A stretch of 64,000 bases of DNA from Pseudomonas sp. S30 (GCF_016518545.1 NZ_JACVTO010000003.1:186001-250000), one strand, 5' to 3'. Positions 1 through 9,171 are shown, counted from the first letter of the stretch. Notes: generated by a model not told the origin, from the sequence alone. Program-made: numbers and translations.

Positions 1-46
1 AACTGGTCACCACCAGGGTAATGTCACTGTTATCCGAGAAGCGCAC
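1..46 (-). CDS. wapR: N-terminal fragment of a family 2-like glycosyltransferase, probably WapR (cut by window edge)
   Basis: Reading the minus strand, a GGAGGA ribosome binding site sits six bases before a GTG at 46-44. It opens the frame MRFSDNSDITLVVTS, which runs off the window. A short beta-strand ending in LVVTS is how many GT2 glycosyltransferases begin. In P. aeruginosa the gene after ssg in this LPS-core order is wapR, a rhamnosyltransferase that adds the linking rhamnose of the outer core. The identity rests on that gene order plus 15 residues, so the function is an inference. The 53 bases between it and ssg hold no visible promoter, so co-transcription with the genes upstream is likely. 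Confidence 0.5.
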   Translation of the reverse strand, partial: MRFSDNSDITLVVTS

Positions 47-99
47 CGGCTTCCTCCGCCTGCGGCCCCGTCGGCGCACGCACGGCAGGGCTGGATGAT

Positions 100-1056
100 T
101 CAGAACCCAAGTCTCAGGCGCAGACGCTGCCACGCATTGAGCGCAGGTCGTGGCCTGAGTGGGGGTTTCATGTGGTCGACGATGCTACGCCCCACCTGGG
201 AAAAACTGAAGCCCGAGAGCGCCAGCTCCCGGCCGTTGGCCGCGATACGTGCCGCCAGCTGCGGGTCGCCGCGCAGTACCGCGAGCTTGCGCTGGAGCAC
301 CGGAATGCTGTCGTACAGCACCACGTTGTGCATGTCCTGCAGACCCAGCGCGTCGTTCTCCGCCGGGCCTTGGTCGAAGGCCAGCAACACGCAGCCGCAG
401 GCCATCGCCTCGAAGTTCTTGATCATGTATTCGCCCATGCCGACATCCGCGCTGACGAAGAAGCGAATGCGGTTGAGCGTGTTGCAGTAGTCCTCTCCGG
501 ACTTGGTGCGCGTGACCAGCAGGTTCTCGACCTGGGCCAGCTCATCGAGCAACGCCTTGCGGCCGCTGTACGCCACGCTCTTGGTGCTGCCGACGAACGC
601 CAGCTCCAGGTCGCGCTCGCGGCCCTGGTCGCTGAGCAACTGCTCGTCATAGCCCTTGGGCACGAACACCGCATCGAAGCCTTCCTGACGCAGGCGCTGG
701 CTGACCACGAAACCCGAGCTGATCACCCGTGCCCAGGGCAGCTTGCGGTAATGCGCGCTGAACGCCCCGGTGTACTTGCAGGCAATGTAGTTCTGGTAGG
801 CGTCGTGTTCGAGGATCACCAGGTTTGGAAGGGTGCGGATGAAGCCGACCTGACGAATTTCCTGCTTGAATCGCAGGAAGAAGATGATCCGGTCGTAGCG
901 CTCCACGTCCACTTCACGCTTGAAGTAGCGGCGCAGATTGCGCTGGTCCTCGCTCGAGAGCCAGCGCAAGTCGCACTCGCAGTGGGCCGCGACGCCGTCG
1001 TAGAGCCGGTCGAGGATGGCCCGCTGTTCTTTCTGCACCAGAAACAAGACTTTCAT
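100..1056 (-). CDS. ssg: LPS-core glycosyltransferase, Ssg-like
   Basis: A 318-residue cytoplasmic glycosyltransferase of the GT-B, CgeB-like type. The C-terminal half carries the nucleotide-sugar binding signature (GEYMIKNFEAMACGCVLLAF), with the acidic residue and the small-residue turn typical of GT4-related enzymes. The start chosen is the ATG of MKVLFLVQ, because GAGGA lies five bases upstream; longer in-frame starts run back into dnpA. In P. aeruginosa the gene at this place in the order wapO-wapH-mig14-dnpA-ssg-wapR is ssg, needed for normal LPS, phage adsorption and surface behaviour. It lies 25 bases after dnpA in what looks like one operon. The donor sugar cannot be read from sequence. 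Confidence 0.75.
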   Translation of the reverse strand: MKVLFLVQKEQRAILDRLYDGVAAHCECDLRWLSSEDQRNLRRYFKREVDVERYDRIIFFLRFKQEIRQVGFIRTLPNLVILEHDAYQNYIACKYTGAFSAHYRKLPWARVISSGFVVSQRLRQEGFDAVFVPKGYDEQLLSDQGRERDLELAFVGSTKSVAYSGRKALLDELAQVENLLVTRTKSGEDYCNTLNRIRFFVSADVGMGEYMIKNFEAMACGCVLLAFDQGPAENDALGLQDMHNVVLYDSIPVLQRKLAVLRGDPQLAARIAANGRELALSGFSFSQVGRSIVDHMKPPLRPRPALNAWQRLRLRLGF

Positions 1057-1081
1057 TGCATTCCTCGCAAGCGGGTTGCCA

Positions 1082-2506
1082 TCACGATCGATCATCGTTC
1101 GCCGGCCATTCGCGGCGCCAGAACAGTTCGTGCCTGCGCACGGCCTTGCGGAAGAACTCGTTCTGGCCATAGGGCGAAACGCGACGACCGGCCAGCCAGC
1201 GCTGCAACCAGCGCCGCACACGGCGTTTGAAGGGGGGCGGGGGCTGCAGGTCGTGCATCATGCCCAGCGCCATGGCCTTGTCACGCTGGGTGGCGAGGTC
1301 CAGCACCAGGCTGTACGGCGCCCAGGGCTCGCTGGCCTGGAGTTGCGGTGGCAATGCGACGCCATCGCCGCTGTCACCCATGGGCCAACGATCGTTGTCG
1401 TGCAGGTGATTGGCGTAGCAGAGCAAGGTCTGTGGCTGCCAGGCCATGCCCTGCAAGGCCTCGAGCACGGCGGCCTGGGCGCACACGTGGTCCGGATGGG
1501 GGTCGAGCTGCGGGTGGGGTAGGACCAGGATCTCAGGCCGGGCCTTTTCCAGCAGCGCGCGCAGGTCGGCCAACAGATTGTTCCAGGTCGGCGCGCCGTC
1601 GGCGTCGGCCGGCAGTGCACAGGTGTTGAAGCGGCGAAACGGCCGGATGTCGTCCATCTGTGCTTCGCGCGAGCCTGCCGGCTGATCGGGGGCCGCTTGC
1701 ATGGCCGGCAGTTGCAGGCAGAAATAACCCAACTGCGCGCATTGCGCTTCAGGCACCCCTGCCCAGCGCGGCACCGCCACGCTGTCCCAGGCACGCAGGC
1801 GGCCCTTGAGCTGCGCGGCGGCGGCCGGCTCCAGCCCCATGCGCCGGTAGTGATCGGCCTCGATCTCGCCCGCTGTCAGCGTGACGATCCAGGCCTCTTG
1901 AGCCTGACTGTAGAGGCCGTAGGCGGCCAGTTCGGCGTCGTCTGCATGGGGCGCGATCACCATGATCCGACGCTGACGCCATTGCATGGCAGGCGTCACC
2001 CAGAGACGTGGCGGGCCTTGCAGGCGGCAGTGGCGACCTCGGACTCGCAGCTGGCCATCGCGCAACGGCGCCGCCAGTCCGGTGAGATTGAGCAGGCGCA
2101 CGCCGTCGACACCTCGTTCGAAGGTCTGCCGGTCGCACTGCTCGCCGGCCACCAGCTCGACGGACGGATCGAGCCAACGTCCGAGCCAGCTGCACTTGAG
2201 GCGGACCTGCAGCACCAGGGTATCCTCGTCGCCGATCGACGCCGCGCTGTGCAGCACACCCTGCTGAAGCCGCACCTCGTGCTCCTGGCTGTCGGCCCCG
2301 AAGTCGTAGACGTAGTCATCGCCTGGCGCGTAGAAGAGGTGATCGGCGAACCAGGCCTCGTGCGCCACCCACGACAAGGGCAACAGCACCAGCGGCAGCC
2401 ACCATGCGACGAACACGCCAGCCAGCACCAGCAGGGCCAGCATGACCAGCACGCCGACTCGCTTGTTGCGACGATGACGCCTGAGCAACTGCTGCTTGCG
2501 GTTCAT
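1082..2506 (-). CDS. dnpA: PIG-L family de-N-acetylase, membrane-anchored (DnpA-like)
   Basis: 474 residues. After a basic N-terminus, residues 17-48 form one or two hydrophobic segments that probably anchor the protein in the inner membrane. The PIG-L metal site is visible as PHADDAE at about 186-192 and a later HPQLDPHPDH segment, the two motifs that bind zinc in GlcNAc-type deacetylases. The start is fixed by a four-base ATGA overlap with the Mig-14-like gene, which suggests translational coupling. The P. aeruginosa counterpart, DnpA, lies in the LPS-core cluster and affects antibiotic tolerance. The natural substrate, probably an N-acetylated core sugar, is inferred from context only. Confidence 0.8.
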   Translation of the reverse strand: MNRKQQLLRRHRRNKRVGVLVMLALLVLAGVFVAWWLPLVLLPLSWVAHEAWFADHLFYAPGDDYVYDFGADSQEHEVRLQQGVLHSAASIGDEDTLVLQVRLKCSWLGRWLDPSVELVAGEQCDRQTFERGVDGVRLLNLTGLAAPLRDGQLRVRGRHCRLQGPPRLWVTPAMQWRQRRIMVIAPHADDAELAAYGLYSQAQEAWIVTLTAGEIEADHYRRMGLEPAAAAQLKGRLRAWDSVAVPRWAGVPEAQCAQLGYFCLQLPAMQAAPDQPAGSREAQMDDIRPFRRFNTCALPADADGAPTWNNLLADLRALLEKARPEILVLPHPQLDPHPDHVCAQAAVLEALQGMAWQPQTLLCYANHLHDNDRWPMGDSGDGVALPPQLQASEPWAPYSLVLDLATQRDKAMALGMMHDLQPPPPFKRRVRRWLQRWLAGRRVSPYGQNEFFRKAVRRHELFWRREWPANDDRS

Positions 2507-3399
2507 GACCGATAGACCGGCACCGGGTGGCACCAGCGCTCCTTGTATTCACGGTCGGCGCGGCCGAACGAGAAGCGCAGCGCCTTGCCACGTGCATTGG
2601 CGTCTTCCCAGGCGGCCTGGGTATTGAGGAAGCTGAGTACGCTGCCAGGGCTGAACGCCTTGGTTTCGGGGTCGACCCCACCGTTGACGTACTCGATGCT
2701 GATCCACTCGGGCGATTCGACCCGGTACAGCAGCTGGATGGCGATGGGCGCCCCGTCGAGGAACAGCACCGAGCCGACCAGCAGCCCGCGCAGGCCCTCA
2801 AGCACCTCGACGAGGTGCGCCGCGCCGGTCGCCGCAAAACCCCAGCGGCGCTGGAACAGGTCGCAGTACATGGCCGCGATGTCGCTGGCGCTGAAGTCGC
2901 CTATCGGGCGCACCACACCGCCCGCCTCTTCCAGCAGGCGCAGCTCGCGACGCTGGTTGTAACGAAATTTCTTCGAAAGGTCGTGGGAGGGGCGCGCCAG
3001 GGCCAGCTTCTCGGCCTGCTGCTCGATGCCTTCGAAACGCCCATGGTTGAGTTCCGACAGATAGCGCGCTGCGTGGCGCAGCGGTGCACCGGCATCGGCG
3101 GCGGCAGGCAGGATGATCTCGGCATTGCCCAGGTCGAACAGGCCTTTCTTGCCCTGGCGCTTGAGCACCTCCTTGGACAGCGCCAGGTGGCGGCCCCAGG
3201 TCGGCACGGCGGCCTTCACCTCGCCATCGGCCTGCCAGCCCAGATACCGCACGGGTATCTCGGACAACTGCGCCAGGCATTCGAGTACCAGCGGGTGGGT
3301 GGCGACACTGCCGCCGTAGCGCTGCCAGGCCTGGGCATAGGCCTGGGCGTCGATGACCGTCCAGCCGCGCTCGCGCCAGGCGCGCAGATGCTTGAGCAT
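2503..3399 (-). CDS. GNAT-fold acyltransferase, Mig-14/FemAB-like
   Basis: 298 residues resembling the Mig-14 family, a branch of the GNAT/FemAB-type acetyltransferase fold. A basic stretch near the middle (KFRYNQRRELRLLEEAGG) and the C-terminal segment (FSFGRADREYKERW) are the most family-like parts. No signal peptide or membrane helix is seen, so it should act in the cytoplasm or at the inner membrane face. It starts one base inside the stop of wapH (TAATG) and ends in the ATGA shared with dnpA, so its synthesis is tied to both neighbours. Context suggests acyl modification of an LPS-core or surface sugar. Mig-14 proteins have been linked to resistance to cationic peptides, but the chemistry here is not settled. 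Confidence 0.65.
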   Translation of the reverse strand: MLKHLRAWRERGWTVIDAQAYAQAWQRYGGSVATHPLVLECLAQLSEIPVRYLGWQADGEVKAAVPTWGRHLALSKEVLKRQGKKGLFDLGNAEIILPAAADAGAPLRHAARYLSELNHGRFEGIEQQAEKLALARPSHDLSKKFRYNQRRELRLLEEAGGVVRPIGDFSASDIAAMYCDLFQRRWGFAATGAAHLVEVLEGLRGLLVGSVLFLDGAPIAIQLLYRVESPEWISIEYVNGGVDPETKAFSPGSVLSFLNTQAAWEDANARGKALRFSFGRADREYKERWCHPVPVYRS

Positions 3400-4529
3400 T
3401 ACCCCCGACCCTCCAGCGCCTTGACCTGGGGCAGTTGCCAGAATTCCTGACGCACGGCCTGATCGGAAAAACGTTCATGCAGGCGCTGCAGCATCGCTGT
3501 GGCGCACGCGCCACGCTGCCCGGCGTCGAGCCCGGCCAGGTGCTTCAGGCCGTTGGCCAGTTGCGCGGCATCCCCGAGCGGGAACAGCACGCCCACGCCC
3601 TCCACCACTTCGCGCGCACCGCCGCAGGCGGTGGCCAGCAGGGGCACACCGGCCGCCATGGCTTCGAGCAAGACCATGCCGAACGGCTCGTGGTCGGAGC
3701 TCAGCGCGAACACGTCGAACGCCTGGAAATACCGCCGGGCATCGGCCACCTGGCCGAGGAAATCGACACGCTCGGCGATTCCCAGCTCGGCAGCCAGCGC
3801 CTTGAGCTCGCCCTCCAGCCGGCCCTTGCCCAGCACTGCCAGCCGCGCGTCGCCAGCAAGCCCCGGCAGCGCCTGGGCGAAACCGCGCAGCAGGGTGGCC
3901 TGGTCCTTGTCCGGGTGCAGGCGGCCGACATTGCCGACGATCCAGGCCTGAGGGTCCAGCGCGAGGACGCGCCGCGCTTCGTCGCGCGGTACCAGCTCGG
4001 CCTGCAGCGCCTCGACATCGATGCGGTTGTACAGCGTCTGGATGCGCTCGGCCGGCCAGCTCGGCAGGCAGCGGCGCATGTCGTCGCGCACCGCATCGGA
4101 CACGCCCAGCAGGCTCAAGCGTTTGCGCATCAGGTTGGCGAACAGCCGTCGCCCGCGACGCTGGTAGTCACCGAACGCGTGGTGCACGCCGATCACCGGC
4201 AGATCGGTGGCCAGCAGGGCGACATAAATGGGCTTGAAGCGGTGCGCGATGCAGAAGCTGAAGCGGCGCTCGCGCGCGATTCGACGCAGCGTCGCGATGG
4301 CGCCGAGCTTGAGCCCGCGCACGGCCTGGGAACTGAATTCCAAAAACAGCACTTCGTCGCAGGCACAGCCGGTCACCACCTGCGGATCGGCCTTGCCGGT
4401 GAGGAAGACGGTGGTGACCTTGTAGCCCCGCCCCTCGAACAGGCTGGCGTACTGACGGGCACAATCGAGAAACGGCCCATCGTAGCCATGGCAGAACTGC
4501 AGGACGCGCAGGTCAGAGCGGCTGGTCAT
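3399..4529 (-). CDS. wapH: LPS-core glycosyltransferase family 4, WapH-like
   Basis: A 376-residue GT4 (GT-B fold) glycosyltransferase. The C-terminal Rossmann domain begins near IVGNVGRLHPDKDQ, where the K binds the donor diphosphate. It contains the family E-x7-E signature in EPFGMVLLEAMAAGVPLL, followed by ACGGAREVV. The length fits WaaG/WapH-type LPS enzymes, and P. aeruginosa has wapH at this position, directly after the carbamoyltransferase gene. The start at 4529 overlaps the end of wapO by 17 bases; only a weak AGGA is seen upstream, so translation probably depends on coupling. It acts on the cytoplasmic side during core assembly. Donor and acceptor are inferred from synteny. Confidence 0.75.
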   Translation of the reverse strand: MTSRSDLRVLQFCHGYDGPFLDCARQYASLFEGRGYKVTTVFLTGKADPQVVTGCACDEVLFLEFSSQAVRGLKLGAIATLRRIARERRFSFCIAHRFKPIYVALLATDLPVIGVHHAFGDYQRRGRRLFANLMRKRLSLLGVSDAVRDDMRRCLPSWPAERIQTLYNRIDVEALQAELVPRDEARRVLALDPQAWIVGNVGRLHPDKDQATLLRGFAQALPGLAGDARLAVLGKGRLEGELKALAAELGIAERVDFLGQVADARRYFQAFDVFALSSDHEPFGMVLLEAMAAGVPLLATACGGAREVVEGVGVLFPLGDAAQLANGLKHLAGLDAGQRGACATAMLQRLHERFSDQAVRQEFWQLPQVKALEGRG

Positions 4530-6270
4530 ACGCAGGCGCGCCGTCCTTGACCACCAGGATGTTCTCCATGATCAGGTACTGCAGGTCCGAGCCGAAGAAC
4601 ATGTTCAACGCATCGGTGGGCGAGCAGATCATCGGCTCGCCACGACGGTTCAGCGAGGTGTTCAGCGACACGCCATTGCCGGTGAGCGCTTCCAGGGCCT
4701 TCATCATGTCGTAGTAGCGCGGGTTGTACTCGCGCTTGAGCACCTGTGCACGCGAGGTGCCGTCCTCGTGGACCACTTCCGGCACACGGGTCTTCCACTC
4801 CTCGGCCACTTCGAAGGTGAAGGTCATGAAGGGCGCGGGGTGATCGATCTTGATCATCTGCGGCGCGACGGTGTCGAGCATCGACGGGCAGAAGGGTCTC
4901 CAGCGCTCGCGGAACTTGATCTGCTCGTTGATGCGGTCGGCGACGTTCGGCACGCTCGGGCAGCCGATGATCGAACGGCCGCCAAGGGCCCGCGGACCGA
5001 ATTCCATGCGCCCCTGGAACCAGGCCACCGGGTTGCCGTCCACCATGATCCGCGCAATGCGCTCCGGCATGTCGTCGAGCCGGCGCCATTTCGGTGCGTT
5101 CGGATGACGCGCGCAGGCAGCGATGACATCTTCGTTCGAATAAGCCGGGCCTAGGTACACGTGCTCCATCTTCTCCACCGGCACGCCACGGGCATGGGAC
5201 ACGTAGGCGGCGGCACCGACCGCGGTACCGGCGTCGCCCGAGGCCGGCTGCACGAACAGCTCCTTGAGGTCCGGGCGGGCGATGATCTTCTGGTTCAGCT
5301 TGACGTTCAGTGCGCAGCCACCGGCGAAGGCCAGCTTGCCGGTTTCCTTGAGGATATCGCCCAGGTAGTGGTCGATCATCTGCAGGGCCAGTTTCTCGAA
5401 CAAGGCCTGCATGCTGGCGGCGTAATGGATGTAGGGCTCGTCGGCGATGTCGCCTTCACGCTTGGGACCCAGCCACTCGATCAGCTTGGGCGAGAAGTAG
5501 AAGCCCTTGCCCTTCTCTTTATAGCGGCGCAGGCCGATGACGTTGGCGTACTCGGTGTTGATCACCAGTTCGCCGTTCTCGAAGCTGGCCAGGCGCGAGA
5601 AATCGTACTTGCTGGCATCGCCGTAAGGCGCCATGCCCATGACCTTGAACTCGCCGTCGAGCATCTCGAAGCCGAGGAATTCGGTGATGGCGCCGTATAG
5701 GCCACCCAGCGAATCCGGGTCGAAGAATTCCTTGATCTTGTGGATCTTGCCGTTCTCGCCATAACCGAAGAAGGTGGTGGCGTACTCACCCTTGCCATCG
5801 ATGCCCAGGATCGCGGTCTTTTCCTTGAAACCGGAGCAGTGATAGGCGCTGGAGGCGTGGGCCAGGTGGTGCTCCACCGGCTCGATCTTGACTTTCTTCG
5901 GATCGAAGCCCAGTTGTTCCAGGCACCAGACGATCTTCTTGCGGTAGCGCTTGTAGCGGCGGTTGCCCATCAGGATCGCGTCGAGGGCGCGGTCCGGTGC
6001 GTACCAGTAGCGCTTGGCATAGTGCCAGCGGGCCTTGCCGAACAGGCTGATGGGCGCGAATGGAATGGCCACGACGTCGACGTCGGAGGGTTTGATGCCC
6101 GCCTGCTCCAGGCAGAACTTCGCCGACTCGTACGGCATGCGATTCTTCGCATGCTTGTCACGCACGAAGCGCTCTTCTTCGGCGGCGGCAACCAGCTTGC
6201 CGTCGATGTACAGGGCCGCGGAAGGGTCATGGCTGAGGGCGCCGGACAGGCCCAGAATCGTCAATGCCAA
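4513..6270 (-). CDS. wapO: LPS-core carbamoyltransferase, WapO-like (NodU family)
   Basis: 585 residues of the NodU/CmcH O-carbamoyltransferase family, which use carbamoyl phosphate and ATP. The N-terminal ASKHA/Kae1-like domain opens with ILGLSGALSHDPSAAL and carries the metal-binding VEHHLAHASSAYH segment. The C-terminal domain shows the family's KFRERWRPFCPSML motif. No ATG fits the conserved N-terminus. The best start is TTG at 6270, preceded by AAGAGGCGAG, which gives the expected first residues MALTILGLSG. WapO in P. aeruginosa carbamoylates heptose II of the LPS inner core; the same role is inferred here. It is the first gene of the minus-strand LPS cluster, and the 221 bases upstream should hold the operon promoter. 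Confidence 0.8.
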   Translation of the reverse strand: MALTILGLSGALSHDPSAALYIDGKLVAAAEEERFVRDKHAKNRMPYESAKFCLEQAGIKPSDVDVVAIPFAPISLFGKARWHYAKRYWYAPDRALDAILMGNRRYKRYRKKIVWCLEQLGFDPKKVKIEPVEHHLAHASSAYHCSGFKEKTAILGIDGKGEYATTFFGYGENGKIHKIKEFFDPDSLGGLYGAITEFLGFEMLDGEFKVMGMAPYGDASKYDFSRLASFENGELVINTEYANVIGLRRYKEKGKGFYFSPKLIEWLGPKREGDIADEPYIHYAASMQALFEKLALQMIDHYLGDILKETGKLAFAGGCALNVKLNQKIIARPDLKELFVQPASGDAGTAVGAAAYVSHARGVPVEKMEHVYLGPAYSNEDVIAACARHPNAPKWRRLDDMPERIARIMVDGNPVAWFQGRMEFGPRALGGRSIIGCPSVPNVADRINEQIKFRERWRPFCPSMLDTVAPQMIKIDHPAPFMTFTFEVAEEWKTRVPEVVHEDGTSRAQVLKREYNPRYYDMMKALEALTGNGVSLNTSLNRRGEPMICSPTDALNMFFGSDLQYLIMENILVVKDGAPAYDQPL

Positions 6271-6448
6271 GGGACTCGCCTCTTGATTCGGTGAAGATGC
6301 GCCAGCGGCCTCGTGGGCGGATGGCGACCAAAGCGCGCGATTATAACGCAAACGGCAGGTGCTGCGCGGTCGTTGTCCGCAGGCCCGTCGGCCAGGGGAT
6401 CTGCCTCGATGGGCGGGCCACTTCGCCTGCGAGGCGCGCCCGGCCTGG

Positions 6449-6467
6449 CACCTGGAAACGCCAGGTG
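6449..6467 (-). terminator. Weak stem-loop after rlmJ
   Basis: A perfect 7-bp stem (CACCTGG and CCAGGTG) around a 5-base loop lies 25 bases beyond the rlmJ stop. No T-run follows in the rlmJ direction, so it is at best a Rho-dependent pause or an mRNA 3' end. Confidence 0.3.
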
Positions 6468-6491
6468 ATGGTCGAGCGCAGCGGGCCGGCT

Positions 6492-7328
6492 CTACTCGGC
6501 GATCAGCCAGTCCATGCGAAAACTGCCGGCGCTCTGTGCCAGTTCGCTGGCCAGCCAAGGCAGCAGCGTACGCAGCTCGTCTTCCAGGCCCCACGGCGGG
6601 TTGGCGATGGCCAGGCCCGAGCCATTGAGACCCTGGGGACTGTCCTGGTGGTGCACGTACAGCTCGACCCGCAGCAGCTTCGGCGCGCCGGTGCTGGTCA
6701 GGTCCTGGTAGAAACGCACCAGCGAACGCTGGTCCTTGATCGGATACCAGATCGCCGCGACGGTCTGGCGCATGCGGCCGATGGCTTCCTTCATCGCCTG
6801 GGTGCAGCGCTTGAGTTCGTCGGCCTGCTCGAATGGCGGGTCGATGAGCATCACCGCCCGCTTCTCCTGCACCGGCAGCAAGGCACGTGGCACGTGCCAG
6901 CCTTCGCCCAGGTGCACGGTGACCCGTGGGTCCTTCTTCATGTTGTCCTTGAGCAGCGGCCCGTCCTCGGGATGCTTCTCGTTGAGCAGGGCACGGTCCT
7001 GCTGACGCATCAGGCGTCGCGCCAGCTCAGGGGAGCCTGGGTAGTAACGCAGCTGGCCATCCGGGTTCAGGCGACGAATGACCCGCAGGTAATCGTCGGT
7101 CTGGGCGGGCAGGTCCTCGCGCCCCCACAGCCGCGCAACGCCTTCGAGGTACTCGCCGGTGCGGGTCGCCTGATCACCCTGGAGATCGTACAGGCCGAGG
7201 CCGGCATGGGTGTCGAGATAGGCGAACGGCTGTTCCTTGCGCGACATCAGGGCGATGAGGCGGGTGAGGACGATGTGCTTGAAGACGTCGGCGTGATTGC
7301 CGGCATGGAAGGCGTGACGATAGTTCAT
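6492..7328 (-). CDS. rlmJ: 23S rRNA (adenine(2030)-N6)-methyltransferase RlmJ
   Basis: 278 residues, the usual length of RlmJ (YhiR), which methylates N6 of A2030 in 23S rRNA using S-adenosylmethionine. The N-terminus MNYRHAFHAGNHADVFKH is diagnostic of the family. The SAM-binding region follows (YLDTHAGLGLYDL), and the catalytic N6-methyltransferase tetrapeptide appears as DPPF in MLIDPPFEQADE. It is a cytoplasmic single-gene unit between the LPS cluster and putP, all on the minus strand. Recognition is firm. Confidence 0.93.
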   Translation of the reverse strand: MNYRHAFHAGNHADVFKHIVLTRLIALMSRKEQPFAYLDTHAGLGLYDLQGDQATRTGEYLEGVARLWGREDLPAQTDDYLRVIRRLNPDGQLRYYPGSPELARRLMRQQDRALLNEKHPEDGPLLKDNMKKDPRVTVHLGEGWHVPRALLPVQEKRAVMLIDPPFEQADELKRCTQAMKEAIGRMRQTVAAIWYPIKDQRSLVRFYQDLTSTGAPKLLRVELYVHHQDSPQGLNGSGLAIANPPWGLEDELRTLLPWLASELAQSAGSFRMDWLIAE

Positions 7329-7382
7329 GGCGACTCCTGCGGGGGCGGCAAGTTTACCTTGTCGCGGCGCAGGCGTCAGGTG

Positions 7383-7437
7383 CAGTGGTCGGCGCAGGCT
7401 GTTGCGCGGAGAGTCGCGCAGCCTCGGCCGACCACTG
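7383..7437 (-). terminator. Large stem-loop after putP
   Basis: Nine bases past the putP stop, CAGTGGTCGG (7383-7392) pairs with CCGACCACTG (7428-7437). Inside it AGGCTG (7396-7401) pairs with CAGCCT (7419-7424) across a 3-base internal loop. It is a strong 55-base hairpin but has no T-run on either side, so it may mark an mRNA end or protect the putP transcript rather than be a classical terminator. Confidence 0.5.
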
Positions 7438-7445
7438 GGCAGGCG

Positions 7446-8924
7446 CTATTTGTCGGTGTGGTACGCCGCGTCAGCCGCCTCGAACCGCGCCACCATGTCG
7501 GCGCTCGGGCGCCCCAGGCGGCTCACCACGACGATGGCCAGGGTGGCGAACAGGAAGCCCGGGATGATCTCGTACAGCCCGAGGCCGACGTAGCTCTTCC
7601 ACAGGATCACGGTCAGCGCACCCACCACGATGCCGGCCAGGGCGCCGTTGCGGGTCATGCCCTTCCACAGCACCGAGAGCAGCACCACCGGCCCGAACGC
7701 GGCACCGAAGCCGGCCCAGGCGTAGGCCACCAGGCCCAGCACCCGGTTGTCGGGATCGGCAGCCAGGGCGATGGCGATCAGCGCCACCGCCAGCACCATC
7801 AGGCGCCCGACCCACACCAGCTCGGTCTGCGAGGCGCCCTTGCGCAGGAAGGCCTTGTAGAAGTCTTCGGTAAGGGCACTGGAGCACACCAGCAACTGGC
7901 AGCTCAGGGTGCTCATCACGGCGGCGAGGATGGCCGACAGCAGCACGCCGGCCACCCACGGGTTGAACAGAATCTTCGCCAGCTCGATGAAGACCCGTTC
8001 CGGGTTCTCGGTGACCGGCCCGGCCAGGCCAGGGTTGGCCGAGAAGTAGGCGATGCCGAAGAAGCCCACGGCGCAGGTGCCCATCAGGCACAGGATCATC
8101 CAGGTCATGGAGATGCGCCGTGCACTGGCGATCGACTTCACCGAGTCGGCGGCCATGAAGCGCGCCAGGATGTGCGGCTGGCCGAAATAGCCCAGCCCCC
8201 AGCCCAGCAGGGAAACGATGCCGACGAAGGTCGCGCCGCGGAACAGGTCGAAGTTGGCCGGATTCTGCGCCTCGATCGCCAGCACGGTGGTGTCGAAGCC
8301 GCCGGTGGAAATCAGCACGATGATCGGCGTGAGGATCAGCGCGAAGATCATCAGCGAGGCCTGTACCGTGTCGGTCCAGCTCACTGCCAGGAAGCCGCCG
8401 ACAAAGGTGTAGGCGATGGTGGCGGCGGCGCCGGCCCACAGGGCGGTTTCGTAGGACATGCCGAAGGTGCTTTCGAACAGCCGCGCACCGGCGACGATGC
8501 CCGAGGCGCAATAGATGGTGAAGAACACCAGGATAACGACGGCCGAGATCACCCGCAGCAGGCCGCTGCGGTCTTCGAAGCGGCTGGAGAAGTAGTCCGG
8601 CAACGTGAGCGCATCGCCATTGTGCTCGGTCTGCACCCGCAGCCGGCCGGCGACGAACAGCCAGTTGAGGTAGGCGCCGACGGTCAGGCCGATGGCGATC
8701 CAGGCCTCGGACAGGCCCGACAGGTAGATGGCGCCCGGAAGGCCCATGAGCAGCCAGCCGCTCATGTCCGACGCACCGGCCGACAATGCCGTGACCACGC
8801 TGCCGAGGCTGCGCCCGCCGAGGATGTAGTCCGAAAGATTGTTGGTCGAGCGATAGGCCGCGAAGCCGATCAGCACCATTGCTGCGATGTAGACCACGAA
8901 AGTGATCGTGATTGGATTGCCCAT
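7446..8924 (-). CDS. putP: Sodium/proline symporter PutP
   Basis: 492 residues, a sodium:solute symporter of the SSS family with about 13 membrane helices. The N-terminus (NPITITFVVYIAAMVLIG), the loop NLSDYILGGRSLG, and the helix-2 segment SAGASDMSGWLLMGLPGA are those of PutP, including the Ser/Asp region used for Na+ and proline binding. It imports L-proline across the inner membrane for PutA, which is encoded divergently 360 bp away. An AGGG lies about eight bases before the ATG. Regulation by PutA repression is strongly suggested by GTTGCA-type sites 52 and 94 bp upstream. Its C-terminus is ordinary and the length normal. Confidence 0.95.
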   Translation of the reverse strand: MGNPITITFVVYIAAMVLIGFAAYRSTNNLSDYILGGRSLGSVVTALSAGASDMSGWLLMGLPGAIYLSGLSEAWIAIGLTVGAYLNWLFVAGRLRVQTEHNGDALTLPDYFSSRFEDRSGLLRVISAVVILVFFTIYCASGIVAGARLFESTFGMSYETALWAGAAATIAYTFVGGFLAVSWTDTVQASLMIFALILTPIIVLISTGGFDTTVLAIEAQNPANFDLFRGATFVGIVSLLGWGLGYFGQPHILARFMAADSVKSIASARRISMTWMILCLMGTCAVGFFGIAYFSANPGLAGPVTENPERVFIELAKILFNPWVAGVLLSAILAAVMSTLSCQLLVCSSALTEDFYKAFLRKGASQTELVWVGRLMVLAVALIAIALAADPDNRVLGLVAYAWAGFGAAFGPVVLLSVLWKGMTRNGALAGIVVGALTVILWKSYVGLGLYEIIPGFLFATLAIVVVSRLGRPSADMVARFEAADAAYHTDK

Positions 8925-8975
8925 GACTGTGCCCTGGCGTTGTTGTTATCGCTTGCAGCCGCACCGAAACAAGGC

Positions 8976-9026
8976 GGTTGCACCCAGGCGGGGCATCCTA
9001 TGCGCCAACGCGAAGCAGGTGCAACC
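8976..9026. promoter_or_regulatory. PutA operator pair near putP
   Basis: GGTTGCACC at 8976-8984 and its exact reverse complement GGTGCAACC at 9018-9026, 42 bp apart centre to centre, about four helical turns. They lie 52 and 94 bp upstream of the putP ATG. The ribbon-helix-helix domain of PutA is known to bind the core GTTGCA. Confidence 0.75.
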
Positions 9027-9171
9027 CTTTTTCATTTGCAATTCGCCGTAGATCGTGCAATTTCGGGAAAATCCTAGTTTTAGCTACTTTTTTATCAAAA
9101 AATCGTATGAAACAGGCCTAAAAGTAGCAAAAACGGTTGTAGGACTGGTCTTTCAGACGCTCTCCGATGAG

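Noticed and set aside
6264..9077. 937-codon open frame on the plus strand
   Set aside because: Antisense to both rlmJ and putP and crosses the hairpin between them; repetitive Gln/His/Asp composition without any known domain.
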